This document shows, piece by piece, positions 1 through 7,634 of a stretch of DNA of 64,000 bases (within the stretch, counting starts at the first letter, position 1; each line of letters begins with the position of its first letter). The position numbers and the translations under genes are program-made. The stretch comes from G963677325 sp963810555 (lineage in GTDB: Bacteria; Bacteroidota; Bacteroidia; Bacteroidales; Prolixibacteraceae): contig CAWENX010000012.1 in the NCBI GenBank assembly GCA_963810555.1, forward strand, positions 20,943-84,942, in the 5' to 3' direction. The notes below the pieces were generated by a model. It did no database searches. It saw nothing but the letters and a program-made list of their open reading frames with translations, and was not told where the DNA came from.

Positions 1-173
1 GGGTTAAAGAGCTGATTCTTTATGATGAACTTAATCTTAGTGAAATTGCATGGAAACTCCACTACAGCAGTGTGGCTCATCTTTCAAGCCAGTTTAAAAA
101 GATAACCGGATTAACGCCTTCCTATTTTAAATCCCTCAAACGCAAACGCCGCCGCACGCTTGATAATGTGTGA
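1..173 (+). CDS. AraC-type transcriptional regulator, C-terminal end (partial)
   Basis: The reading frame is open from base 3 to the TGA at 171-173 and gives the last 56 residues of an AraC/XylS-type DNA-binding domain. The second helix-turn-helix is visible (LNLSEIAWKLHYSSVAHLSS, then FKKITGLTPSYFK) with a basic tail KRKRRR. It is closely similar to the C-terminus of the complete regulator at 900-1481, so the two are paralogues from a local duplication. The N-terminus lies outside the window. Its stop codon is inside the first half-site of the promoter element that precedes the cupin gene. Family assignment is secure; the signal or target is not known. Confidence 0.9.
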   Translation, partial: VKELILYDELNLSEIAWKLHYSSVAHLSSQFKKITGLTPSYFKSLKRKRRRTLDNV

Positions 174-233
174 ATGATATAAATCTTTTCACGAATTGTA
201 TAAGAGTTTACCCATTAAATGTGGTGATCTTTA
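168..233 (+). promoter_or_regulatory. 21-bp direct-repeat promoter element, copy 1 (upstream of cupin)
   Basis: GTGTGAATGATATAA at 168-182 is followed 21 bp later by GAATTGTATAA ending at 203; the spacer from that point to TTTA (230-233) is 26 bp. The same geometry occurs in seven other copies. It implies transcription starting near 240, so the cupin start must lie downstream of that point. Confidence 0.8.
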
Positions 234-316
234 CGGGAGATTTTATATCCGGATATCATGAAAAAAGAAAAAAAGATCTTGCGTATTATGCCGAAAAGAG
301 TGCTCTTGCCGATTTA

Positions 317-670
317 ATGAAAAATCAAACAGCTACCACGGAATTTGAAAAGTCAAAAGTGCATATCATTGTCGAGATCATAGAATATTTGCCCAACGCT
401 GTGGTTAGCAAAACCATCATCAAAAAGACTACGGGAAATGTTACCGTCACCTCCTTTGCCATGGGCGAAGAATTGGCAGAAAAAACCTCACCCTTCGATA
501 CCTATATCCAGATAATAGACGGCGTGGCAGAAGTAATCATTGACGGGGTAAAATATCCGCTTAATAAAGGGAATGGCATAGTAATTCCGGCTCACGCCCC
601 GCATTGCTTCAATGCCAATGAACAATTCAAAATGATTTCGACGGTTATCAAAAGCGGTTATGAAGACTAA
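317..670 (+). CDS. Small cupin-domain protein
   Basis: A 117-residue single-domain cupin. The first motif region is SFAMGEELAEKTSPFD and the second is IDGVKYPLNKGNGIVIPAHAPHCF, with the beta-strand and glycine pattern of conserved-barrel cupins. In motif 1 the usual HxH is replaced by the EKTSPFD type seen in many Bacteroidota cupins, so metal binding is uncertain. The frame stays open back to 170, but that start lies inside the promoter element, so ATG 317 was chosen. A 19-codon ORF (258-317) ends in a TAATG overlap with this start and could couple translation. No enzymatic role can be assigned; small cupins of this type are often stress-related. Confidence 0.75.
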   Translation: MKNQTATTEFEKSKVHIIVEIIEYLPNAVVSKTIIKKTTGNVTVTSFAMGEELAEKTSPFDTYIQIIDGVAEVIIDGVKYPLNKGNGIVIPAHAPHCFNANEQFKMISTVIKSGYED

Positions 671-717
671 GTTCCCGGGCCCCTTCCATAATTATTTAAT
701 TCTGTGAATTGCGAACT

Positions 718-801
718 TATTCAAAAAGCGAAACATCTTTTAATCTCTTACAAAAAATCATCGCCATCATTCTCCTTTTCAGAGAATGGGATATGATTTA
801 A
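718..801 (+). pseudogene. Remnant of a response-regulator C-terminus
   Basis: Translation from 718 gives YSKSETSFNLLQKIIAIILL, which matches the C-terminal helix of the receiver protein at 3527-3959 (VKSETAFIRLQKIITSIFQY). Upstream receiver sequence is missing. Nucleotide similarity is also visible between about 720-770 and 3853-3905. It looks like a leftover of a second receiver gene from the duplication that produced two AraC genes. It is unlikely to be expressed as a functional protein. Confidence 0.6.
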
Positions 802-899
802 GGAGGAAGGAAGAGAGGATTTAATTAACATTGATTTGAAAATACTTTTAGGAATAGAGATGGCAAAAATAGAAAATTTAACACGATAAGCCGGTAAAG

Positions 900-1481
900 A
901 TGAAACTCTGCATCAAATACATGGTGAGCAACCGCTGTATGATGGCAGTGAAAGAAGAGTTGAAAAAACTTGGACTGCACTTCATCCTTGTCGATTTGGG
1001 CGAAGTTGAGATCATGGAAGACATTTCTCCGGTTCAGCGGGAACAGCTGGCAAGGGGTTTACAAGCCTCCGGCCTTGAATTAATGGATGACAGAAAATCC
1101 ATACTGATTGAGAAAATAAAAAATATAATTGTAGAAATGGTTCACCATTCAGATCAGGTGATAAAAGTCAATTTTTCTGATTATTTGAGTGAAAAACTGA
1201 AACACGATTATACTTACATGGCCAATTTATTCTCGGAAGTGCAGGGAACCACGATCGAGCATTTTATCATTTCGCACAAGGTTGAGCGGATAAAAGAGCT
1301 GATCATCTATGATGAACTGAACATTTCTGAAATTGCATGGAAGATGAATTACAGCAGTGTTGCACATCTATCCAATCAATTTAAAAAAGTCACAGGTCTC
1401 TCACCATCTCATTTTAAACAAATGAAAGATAAAAGGCGAAGACCGATTGAGGAGATAGGAATTTTACAGGACATCAATTAA
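900..1481 (+). CDS. AraC-type regulator with small ferredoxin-like N-terminal domain
   Basis: A 193-residue protein. Residues 1 to about 70 form a beta-alpha-beta pattern beginning MKLCIKYMVSNRCM and containing LGLHFILVDLGEVEI and GLELMDD, reminiscent of heavy-metal-associated or ACT-like folds; there is no clear CxxC metal site. Residues about 95-185 are an AraC/XylS HTH pair (LNISEIAWKMNYSSVAHLSN, FKKVTGLSPSHFK) with a basic tail. It lies 40 bp upstream of a hybrid histidine kinase on the same strand, followed by a receiver gene, so it is probably one output of that phosphorelay. AraC proteins commonly bind direct repeats about two helical turns apart, which fits the 21-bp element repeated in this window. 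That link is inference. Confidence 0.85.
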   Translation: MKLCIKYMVSNRCMMAVKEELKKLGLHFILVDLGEVEIMEDISPVQREQLARGLQASGLELMDDRKSILIEKIKNIIVEMVHHSDQVIKVNFSDYLSEKLKHDYTYMANLFSEVQGTTIEHFIISHKVERIKELIIYDELNISEIAWKMNYSSVAHLSNQFKKVTGLSPSHFKQMKDKRRRPIEEIGILQDIN

Positions 1482-1521
1482 TGTCAACCAGGATTGACCG
1501 GGAGGTCCTAAAATCAATTAA

Positions 1522-3530
1522 ATGGGAACTACAAGAAAACAAGAAGCTATATATGCAAGGAGCCTGATAGAAGCGAGTCTCGATCCTTTGATTACTATTA
1601 ATCCACAAGGCAAGGTTACCGACATGAACCAGGCCACGGTAAATATTATTGGTTTGACGCGCAAAGAGATCACTGGCACCGACTTCTTCGATTATTTTAC
1701 TGAACCACAAAAGGCCCGCGAAGTATACCAGGAAGTCTTTGCAAAAGGTTCTGTTAAAGATGCTCCGCTAATCCTTCGGCATAAAGATGGCAAGTTGACC
1801 GATGTATTATTTAACGGATCGGTTTATAATGATGAACGAGGGAACGTCCTTGGCGTGGTTGTAGTGGCAAGGGATATTACCGACCAAAAAAGAATCGAAA
1901 GAGACCTCATAGAAGCGAGCCTGTTTGCCGAACTGGCAACAGGGATTGCCGAAGAAGCCAAAAGTAAGGCTGAAAAAGCCACAAGAATTGCAGAAGATGC
2001 AGTGAAAGTCGAAACAGCAATTTTTATCAAACATGAGCCATGAAATCCGTACACCAATGAACGCGATTATTGGCTTTACAAAAGTGTTGCTGAAAACAGA
2101 TTTATCGGCCAAGCAAAAAGAATACTTAAACGCTATAAAATTGAGCGGCGATGCGTTGATCGTACTGATTAACGACATCCTCGATCTGGCAAAAGTAGAT
2201 GCCGGGAAGATGGTATTTGAGCAGGTACCATTCAAAATGGCTTTGTCCATATCTGCCATGCTTCATTTGTTTGAGACAAAAATTCAGGAAAAGAATTTAA
2301 AACTGTTTAAAGAATACGACAACAGAATTCCTGACGTATTGGTAGGCGATCCGGTGCGTTTGCACCAGATTATTTTAAATCTTGTGAGTAACGCAGTTAA
2401 GTTTACTGCAAAAGGAAAAATAACAGTAGAAGTTAATTTGCTCAGCGAAGACGATGAAAAAGTAAACGTTGAATTTGCCGTAACAGATACCGGAATTGGG
2501 ATAGCAGAAGATAAAATAGATAAGATATTTGAAAATTTTCAGCAGGCATCCAGCGACACTTCAAGACTGTATGGAGGCACGGGATTAGGCCTTGCCATTG
2601 TTAAACAATTGGTTGAACCACAGGGCGGAACAATTACCGTAAAAAGTAAAGTCAATGAAGGTTCAACTTTTAGTTTCGTTTTGCCTTTTCAGAAAACAAT
2701 ATATGAAGCAGAATCGGTAACAGAATTGGCAGAACTTGAAACAGATAATAAAAACATTAAAGTTTTGGTGGTTGAAGACATTCCCCTCAATCAGCTATTG
2801 ATGAGAACCGTTTTGGAAGATTTCGGATTTGAATGCGATATTGCTGCCAACGGAAAAATAGCAATCGAAAAGTTGCAGAATAAAACTTATGACGTTATTT
2901 TGATGGACTTGCAAATGCCCGAAATGAACGGGTTTGAAGCTACTGAATACATCAGGAACAAAATGAATTCCATGATCCCCATCATAGCCTTAACCGCTGA
3001 CGTAACAACCGTTGATCTGGCAAAATGCAAATCAGTCGGTATGAATGATTACATCGCGAAACCTGTTGACGAAAAGTTATTGTATCGTAAAATAATTGCG
3101 TTGGTTAAAACCTCCTCATTCACAGAGGACAGGGGAGATGAAGGAAATCGGGATGATAAAACGAATAAGATAAAATGCATTGATTTGACTTATCTAAATC
3201 TTCGTACCAAATCTAATCCGGCTTTGATGATGAAAATGATCTCACTTTACCTGGAACAAACACCGCCATTGATTAAGGCGATGAAACAGGCCTTACTCGA
3301 TAAAGACTGGAACTTGTTGGGTGGAGCAGTGCATAAGATGATCCCCTCATTTTCAATCATGGGAATCAATAAGGATTTTGAAAACATGGCAAAAAAAGTA
3401 CAGGAGATGCAAAACCGCATCAAAATCCTGATGAAATAAAAGATATGGTTTTGCAGCTTGAAAATGTTTGCATCAGGCCTGTATAGAATTAGAAGAAGAG
3501 TTTAATATGATTAAAAACAATAACTCATGA
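1522..3530 (+). pseudogene. Hybrid sensor histidine kinase (PAS-HisKA-HATPase-REC-HPt), frameshifted
   Basis: Order of domains: PAS (about residues 12-122, ending in a GNVLGVVVVARDITDQKR PAC motif), an alanine-rich coiled coil, H-box SHEIRTPMNAI, N box HQIILNLVSNAVKFT, G1 DTGIGIAED, G2 GGTGLGLAIV, a receiver with phospho-acceptor DLQMPEMNG, and an HPt-like end with AVHKM. No membrane segment is seen, so it is probably cytosolic. One indel near 2010 separates the coiled coil from the H-box: the other frame restores QQFLSNMSHEI. Two further indels near 3412 and 3478 break the HPt end; the restored end is EEFNMIKNNNS, whose TGA overlaps the next gene's ATG. Each frame keeps good sense, so the breaks may be recent or may be sequence errors. 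Confidence 0.85.
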
Positions 3531-3959
3531 ATAACGGAGACAAGATAAAACTTTTCCTGGTTGATGACGATGCTTATTCTTAAAATCGCTGGAAATTGAA
3601 TTCCTTGAACATGCTGATTTTTCGATTGAAACATTTGCAACAGGCGAACTTTGCATAGAGAATCTATCACACAACCCTGATGTAATCATTTTGGATTATC
3701 TTCTTGATGGTATTGAAAAAAATGCGATGAACGGAATAGAAACACTTGATAAAATAAAAGCTTTCAATCCCGATATTCCCGTGGTGATGTTATCTCCCAG
3801 GATAAAATTGAAGTGGCCGTTGACTGCATGCACCACAAAGCTTATGATTACGTTGTAAAAAGCGAAACTGCTTTTATTCGCTTACAGAAAATCATCACTT
3901 CTATTTTTCAATACAAAAAAATTGAAAAAGAATTGAACTGGTATATGGAACGGATGTGA
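3527..3959 (+). pseudogene. Response regulator receiver protein, frameshifted
   Basis: The start MNNGDKIKLFLVDDDA carries the receiver acidic triad, and the phospho-acceptor segment reads PDVIILDYLLDGIE. Two single-base losses interrupt it: near 3572 (expected GCTTTATTC, found GCTTATTC) and near 3797 in the VVMLS segment. Restoring both gives 144 residues ending KKIEKELNWYMERM, a normal length for a stand-alone receiver. It overlaps the kinase stop by ATGA, which indicates translational coupling. It would accept phosphate from the hybrid kinase. As written the gene cannot encode a full protein; error or true decay cannot be separated from sequence alone. Confidence 0.8.
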
Positions 3960-3979
3960 TCCCTGGTCATTAAGAAGAA

Positions 3980-4045
3980 GTGTGAATCATATAACCCTTT
4001 TTAACAATTGTATAACACTTTAGGGTTATTTTGGGTGCACCTTTG
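3980..4045 (+). promoter_or_regulatory. 21-bp direct-repeat promoter element, copy 2
   Basis: GTGTGAATCATATAA at 3980-3994, second half-site CAATTGTATAA ending at 4015, then 26 bp to TTTG at 4042-4045. The ATG of the downstream lipoprotein follows 38 bp after the TTTG. Confidence 0.85.
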
Positions 4046-4082
4046 ATGAGTGAAAAATTATTCACTATTAAAACTTAATAAG

Positions 4083-4361
4083 ATGAAAACATCAACGAAT
4101 CTTCTTCAGGCTGAAAAATGCCAAAATGAAGAGACCCCCAAAAAGGCAAGTGCAGGCAAACTGTTAAGATATTTACTTTTTTTCTTTATGTTCTTTCAGA
4201 TTTTCCTGCTATACTCTTGTACTGTAGGTCTTCGCACTGCCCATTCACATCGTCACAGAAATGGCGTTGTTGTTTATGATAATTATAACGGTAACGTACA
4301 TCATGACAATGGTTTGCACAAAGGTCAATATAAACGTAATAAAAACAATAATCGTCATTGA
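4083..4361 (+). CDS. Small histidine/asparagine-rich lipoprotein
   Basis: A 92-residue protein with a long N-terminal stretch before a hydrophobic segment (LLRYLLFFFMFFQIFLLYSC) that ends in a lipobox-like LLYSC, followed by a short polar, His/Asn-rich mature part (HSHRHRN, NNNRH). ATG 4083 was chosen over an in-frame GTG at 4050, because 4050 falls at the predicted transcription start of promoter copy 2. The protein is probably anchored in the periplasm or outer membrane. The His-rich tail could bind metal, but nothing proves it. No known family was recognised. Confidence 0.7.
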   Translation: MKTSTNLLQAEKCQNEETPKKASAGKLLRYLLFFFMFFQIFLLYSCTVGLRTAHSHRHRNGVVVYDNYNGNVHHDNGLHKGQYKRNKNNNRH

Positions 4362-4628
4362 TTGGTATTAACTGTTTTAGGACAGGACTTATGAAAGATT
4401 GCGATTGTTTGCACCTAAAAGAGTTGCATCTGTAGGAATGGAGATTCGTTTTTTTGCTGTCGCCAATGACAAGATGCAGGGCAATCGGGAATATATCTGC
4501 TGAACTGATGGAAGAAGATTTCGAACAGTGTTCCTGGCAGGATTAATTGTAAATGAAGGTTTTTCCTGCCGCCCATTGGTCAACAGCCTTTTTAACTTTA
4601 ACAGATACAAATTAATGCGTTTAATTCA
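4362..4628 (+). other. Interval without a recognised gene
   Basis: Short open stretches occur on both strands, including a 73-codon reverse ORF (4389-4610), but none has a recognisable motif, a signal sequence or support from its neighbours. It may be decayed coding sequence, since genes on both sides are frameshifted. Confidence 0.4.
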
Positions 4629-4849
4629 ATGAATAAAAAATATATTGCTTTTAAGATAATTCTGCTTTCTTTTTTCCTGGCCGGTTGTTGTGTAGCCAAC
4701 ACATTAGCAATCCGGCCGGTAAGAAAGATACCGAATCAAAAACAATAAAACTGCCTTATAAAATACCCGTCTTTATTGTTTATGTGCCCGTAACTGTTGT
4801 TGGTAAAAAAGTCACTTTTCTTCAGGATGAATACGGTTTAATTAAGTAG
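4629..4849 (+). pseudogene. Tiny lipoprotein with an L,D-transpeptidase-like tail, frameshifted
   Basis: The start MNKKYIAFKIILLSFFLAGC is a clear lipoprotein signal with lipobox LAGC. After one apparent base loss near 4705 the other frame gives SNPAGKKDTESKTIKLPYK, then IPVFIVYVPVTVVGKKV and TFLQDEYGLIK before TAG. The restored product is about 73 residues. Its second half resembles the conserved C-terminal strand of YcbB-type L,D-transpeptidases (pattern PVxxxYxxxxVxxxGxxxFxxDxYG), but the catalytic Cys domain is absent. It could be a degenerate fragment or a small periplasmic protein. The resemblance comes from reading the motif and was not aligned. Confidence 0.5.
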
Positions 4850-4948
4850 TGACGAGCTGCAAATGTAATTGTTGCCGGGATTATAAATAAACAAACACGT
4901 TCCTCCTTTAGGCATCGGGTAAAGATATTGTAAAATTTGAGAATCAAT

Positions 4949-5014
4949 GTGTGAATGATATAAATCTTTTTAAAAGTTGTATAACATTTACGGCTCTGCA
5001 TTATGGTAATTTTG
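4949..5014 (+). promoter_or_regulatory. 21-bp direct-repeat promoter element, copy 3
   Basis: GTGTGAATGATATAA at 4949-4963, second half ending GTATAA at 4984, 26 bp, then TAATTTTG with TTTG at 5011-5014. It precedes the YXWGXW protein gene at 5086. Confidence 0.85.
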
Positions 5015-5085
5015 GACTGGTGCATATATGATCAGGCAATCTGATTTATATGTTGACGGCACCACAAAATTAAATTCTAATCATC

Positions 5086-6382
5086 ATGAAACGATCATGT
5101 TCAAACAACCCAAACAAGGATGAGTATAATGTCACTTTAATCCCATCCTGCATCAAAAAATCAATCTGTTCAATGATTAAATCAAAAATTAATATATTGG
5201 CCATATTGGTTGTGTTGATTTCATCTTCCTGTACTTTACCAAAACAGGCATCGGCGCAACAGCCGTATGTCAGTTTACAGGTTTTCTACGATCAGTTAAG
5301 CCCTTATGGTGAATGGGTGGACTATCAAAATTACGGTTATGCATGGATCCCAAATGAGGGACCGGACTTTGTTCCCTACTCAACGAGGGGTCATTGGATA
5401 TATACAAACTATGGCTGGACCTGGGTTTCAGATTACCAATGGGGATGGGCGCCTTTCCATTATGGCCGCTGGGATTACGATAATTATTATGGCTGGTTAT
5501 GGATACCCGATACCGAATGGGGCCCTTCGTGGGTAAACTGGCGAAGAGCAGATGGTTATTATGGCTGGTCACCAATGCGGCCCGGCGTTAGTCTTAGTTT
5601 TTATTTTGGCGGAGGATACGACAGAGGATACGATCACTGGATGTTTCTAAGAGACAGGGATTTTGAAAGATCAGATTACAATCGTTATTATGTCAATAGG
5701 AATGATTACGACCGGATTATTAGAAACTCTACTGTGATTAACAATACTTATATTGATAATAGCCGGCATACTACCTATGTTTCCGGGCCGGCCAGGGAGG
5801 ACGTGCAAAGAGTTACCGGCAGAAGAATCAGTCCGGTTGCCATTCGGGAAAATAATAACACCGGGACAAAATCTGCGCAATGGACAGTTAAATTTGTACA
5901 GGCCGCAGGTGAGAAAAGAAAATGACAGGGGACAGAGACCTGCTCCATCCAGGATAGTAAACCTGAGGGATGTGAAACCCCCTTCAGAAAGGAATGCGAC
6001 CCTTCAACGCCGGAATGCAACTCCTGCTGTTATTAATGAAAGGCAACAACAACAACCGGGGCTTCAACAGCAACGTCAGCAACAGCCGCAGCAACAGCAA
6101 CAAAGGCAGCAACAGCAGCAGGAGCAGCAGAGACAATTGAAACAGCAGCAGCAGCCGCAGCAACAGCAAAAGCGGCCGGCTCAGCAAGCGACTCGTCAAC
6201 AACAACAGGTTAAGCAGCCGCAAGTGCAGCGTCAGCAAAAACAACAGCAGCGTCTGGAACAGCGTAAGTTGCAGCAGCAACAGAAACAGCAGCAGCAACA
6301 GAAAAATGCAAGCCCTAAGAGCGACAGGAAAGAGCAGCCAAAGCAATCGAATCCTGGAAAGGGCAAAAAGAGGACAGAATAA
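5086..6382 (+). CDS. YXWGXW-repeat (DUF6600-like) secreted protein with Gln-rich tail, frameshifted
   Basis: Either ATG 5086 or ATG 5176 could be the start; the second gives a lipoprotein-like signal (ILAILVVLISSSC). The mature part holds repeated Tyr/Trp/Gly motifs such as YGEWVDYQNYGYAWIPN, YGWTWVSDYQWGWAP and YYGWLWIPDTEWGP, typical of the DUF6600/YXWGXW group in Bacteroidota envelope proteins. One extra base near 5866 moves the frame; the continuing frame reads NLRNGQLNLYRPQVRKEN and then a long Gln-rich region (6034-6310) with a Lys-rich end. Removing one base gives 431 codons exactly. It is secreted and of unknown role, under promoter copy 3. The CAG/CAA tract may make length variable. 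Confidence 0.75.
6034..6310 (+). repeat. CAG/CAA-rich polyglutamine-coding tract
   Basis: Dense CAG, CAA and CAACAG triplets encode runs such as QQQQQRQQQQ within the C-terminus of the DUF6600-like protein. It is imperfect, with Arg, Lys and Pro interruptions. The reverse strand is open as a Leu-rich ORF only because of this composition. Confidence 0.8.
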
Positions 6383-6462
6383 TATCTTTATATAACAGAT
6401 AAGAGAAGTAAAGGATACAACTTTATAGTATAAAAATTCACGCACAATTTAAAACTTTTAAA

Positions 6463-6630
6463 ATGAACTCTATACAATTAATAGGGAAAGGGCATCAGAA
6501 AATGGAAGAACTAAAACAGTTGTTCCTTTCTCTCACTGACAGCGATCTGTTGTTGTTGGAAGAAAAACAGTATGAGATATTGGATAAACTCCAGACAAAT
6601 TTTGGTAAGACCAGACAAGATAAAGTCTGA
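6463..6630 (+). CDS. CsbD-like short stress protein
   Basis: A 55-residue product, MNSIQLIGKGHQKMEELKQL followed by FLSLTDSDLLLLEEKQYEIL and KLQTNFGKTRQDK. It aligns by eye with the CsbD protein at 22329-22514 in the block LTDSDLLLxExKQxExLxxLQxxxGKT. The canonical CsbD N-terminal GNWNQxKGKLKQK is altered, so it is a shortened or diverged CsbD. CsbD proteins are small, soluble and induced by general stress. It sits 80 bp behind the DUF6600-like gene and is probably cotranscribed from promoter copy 3. Confidence 0.7.
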   Translation: MNSIQLIGKGHQKMEELKQLFLSLTDSDLLLLEEKQYEILDKLQTNFGKTRQDKV

Positions 6631-6667
6631 CTTATTCCTGAAGCTTAATAATTAATAAATAATCAAA

Positions 6668-6877
6668 ATGAAAATCACAGGCATTGTTATTTTAATAGTT
6701 GGTGTAATACTTACCCTTTTCTCAACTGTCCAATTTTTCACCAAAGAAAAGGTGGTAGATTTAGGCATAATTGAAATAACCAAACAAACCCCGCACAGTT
6801 TCAGTTGGTCACCAATAATTGGTATAGCAGTAATGATAGTTGGCGGAATTGTTCTATGGCAGTCTTACAAAAAGTAA
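6668..6877 (+). CDS. Small two-helix membrane protein
   Basis: A 69-residue protein with hydrophobic segments at about residues 4-24 (GIVILIVGVILTLFSTVQFF) and 47-64 (SPIIGIAVMIVGGIVLW), joined by a charged loop with KEKVVDLGIIEITKQ. Such two-helix proteins are frequent beside CsbD and other stress genes in Bacteroidota. It follows the CsbD-like gene by 37 bp on the same strand, probably as the last gene of that transcript. The biochemical role is unknown. Confidence 0.7.
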   Translation: MKITGIVILIVGVILTLFSTVQFFTKEKVVDLGIIEITKQTPHSFSWSPIIGIAVMIVGGIVLWQSYKK

Positions 6878-6994
6878 TTGTTAAAAGCAATTAATGATCA
6901 GGGATGAAACTCAAAACAGGGAATAAAACAGTATAGTTTTTTCGTTGCAGGAATTTTTTCAGATACCCGTTCAATGTATCTGATGAGTTAAAAA

Positions 6995-7060
6995 GTGTGA
7001 ATGATGTAATTTAATTACAAAATTGTATAACAACCAGATAAGCATTACCCATTACCTTTA
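6995..7060 (+). promoter_or_regulatory. 21-bp direct-repeat promoter element, copy 4
   Basis: GTGTGAATGATGTAA at 6995-7009, second half AATTGTATAA ending at 7030, 26 bp, then TTTA at 7057-7060. One base differs from consensus in the first half-site (ATGTAA). Confidence 0.8.
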
Positions 7061-7090
7061 AGTATCTTAAATTAATTAAATTATTACAAA

Positions 7091-7423
7091 ATGAAAAGAA
7101 CAATTTTTTATGGAATCTTAATGATTTTCATGATGAGTGCCACAATGGCATTTGCAGGTAAAACTGATCGTAAATCTGCTTCAGATAACTCTGCCGCTAC
7201 AGTCAAAACGGAGAATAAGCTGTCAGATGAAGAGATAAGCCGTTTAACAAAACGTGTTGAAGAAATACGTGCTATGGACAAGTCTGAATTGACCTCTGTG
7301 GAAAAACGTGAATTAAGGAAAGAACTCAAAGGCATTAAAGAAAATGTGAGGAGAAGTGGAGGAGTTATCTATATTGGTGGAGGCACTCTTTTACTAATTA
7401 TAATAATTATCCTTTTAATTTGA
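7091..7423 (+). CDS. Small exported protein with coiled coil and C-terminal membrane helix
   Basis: A 110-residue product. It has a signal peptide (MKRTIFYGILMIFMMSATMA, cleavage after AFA), a charged helical stretch (DEEISRLTKRVEEIRAMDKS through RELRKELKGIKENVRR), and a C-terminal hydrophobic anchor GGGTLLLIIIIILLI. This layout suggests a periplasmic helix tethered to the inner membrane. It stands alone under promoter copy 4. No functional family was recognised. Confidence 0.75.
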   Translation: MKRTIFYGILMIFMMSATMAFAGKTDRKSASDNSAATVKTENKLSDEEISRLTKRVEEIRAMDKSELTSVEKRELRKELKGIKENVRRSGGVIYIGGGTLLLIIIIILLI

Positions 7424-7634
7424 TCAATCATTTTTTTTACCAGCCTGAGATCATAGCCTTTATTTCTTTAAAAAGCAAAATTATGAGTTCAGGATAAATG
7501 TCCGGCTTGAAAATTCCTTTATAAAACATGCAGTACAATTAGTATTGCATATTTTTTGCCAAAGATTTTCAGTGGCCGTTAATCGTCTGTAAAAGAGAGG
7601 GATTTATAAGTACGTGGATTTTTTATGCTCAGAA

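Noticed and set aside
700..720. CTGTGAATTGCGAAC before the AraC gene, a possible ninth promoter element
   Set aside because: Only a loose first half-site is present; the second half and the 26-bp spacing to TTTG are missing.
4389..4610. 73-codon reverse ORF
   Set aside because: No signal, domain or neighbour supports it; composition looks like the shadow of decayed forward sequence.
5984..6445. 153-codon Leu-rich reverse ORF
   Set aside because: It is the antisense of the CAG/CAA tract, where the complement reads as Leu codons; it has no other support.
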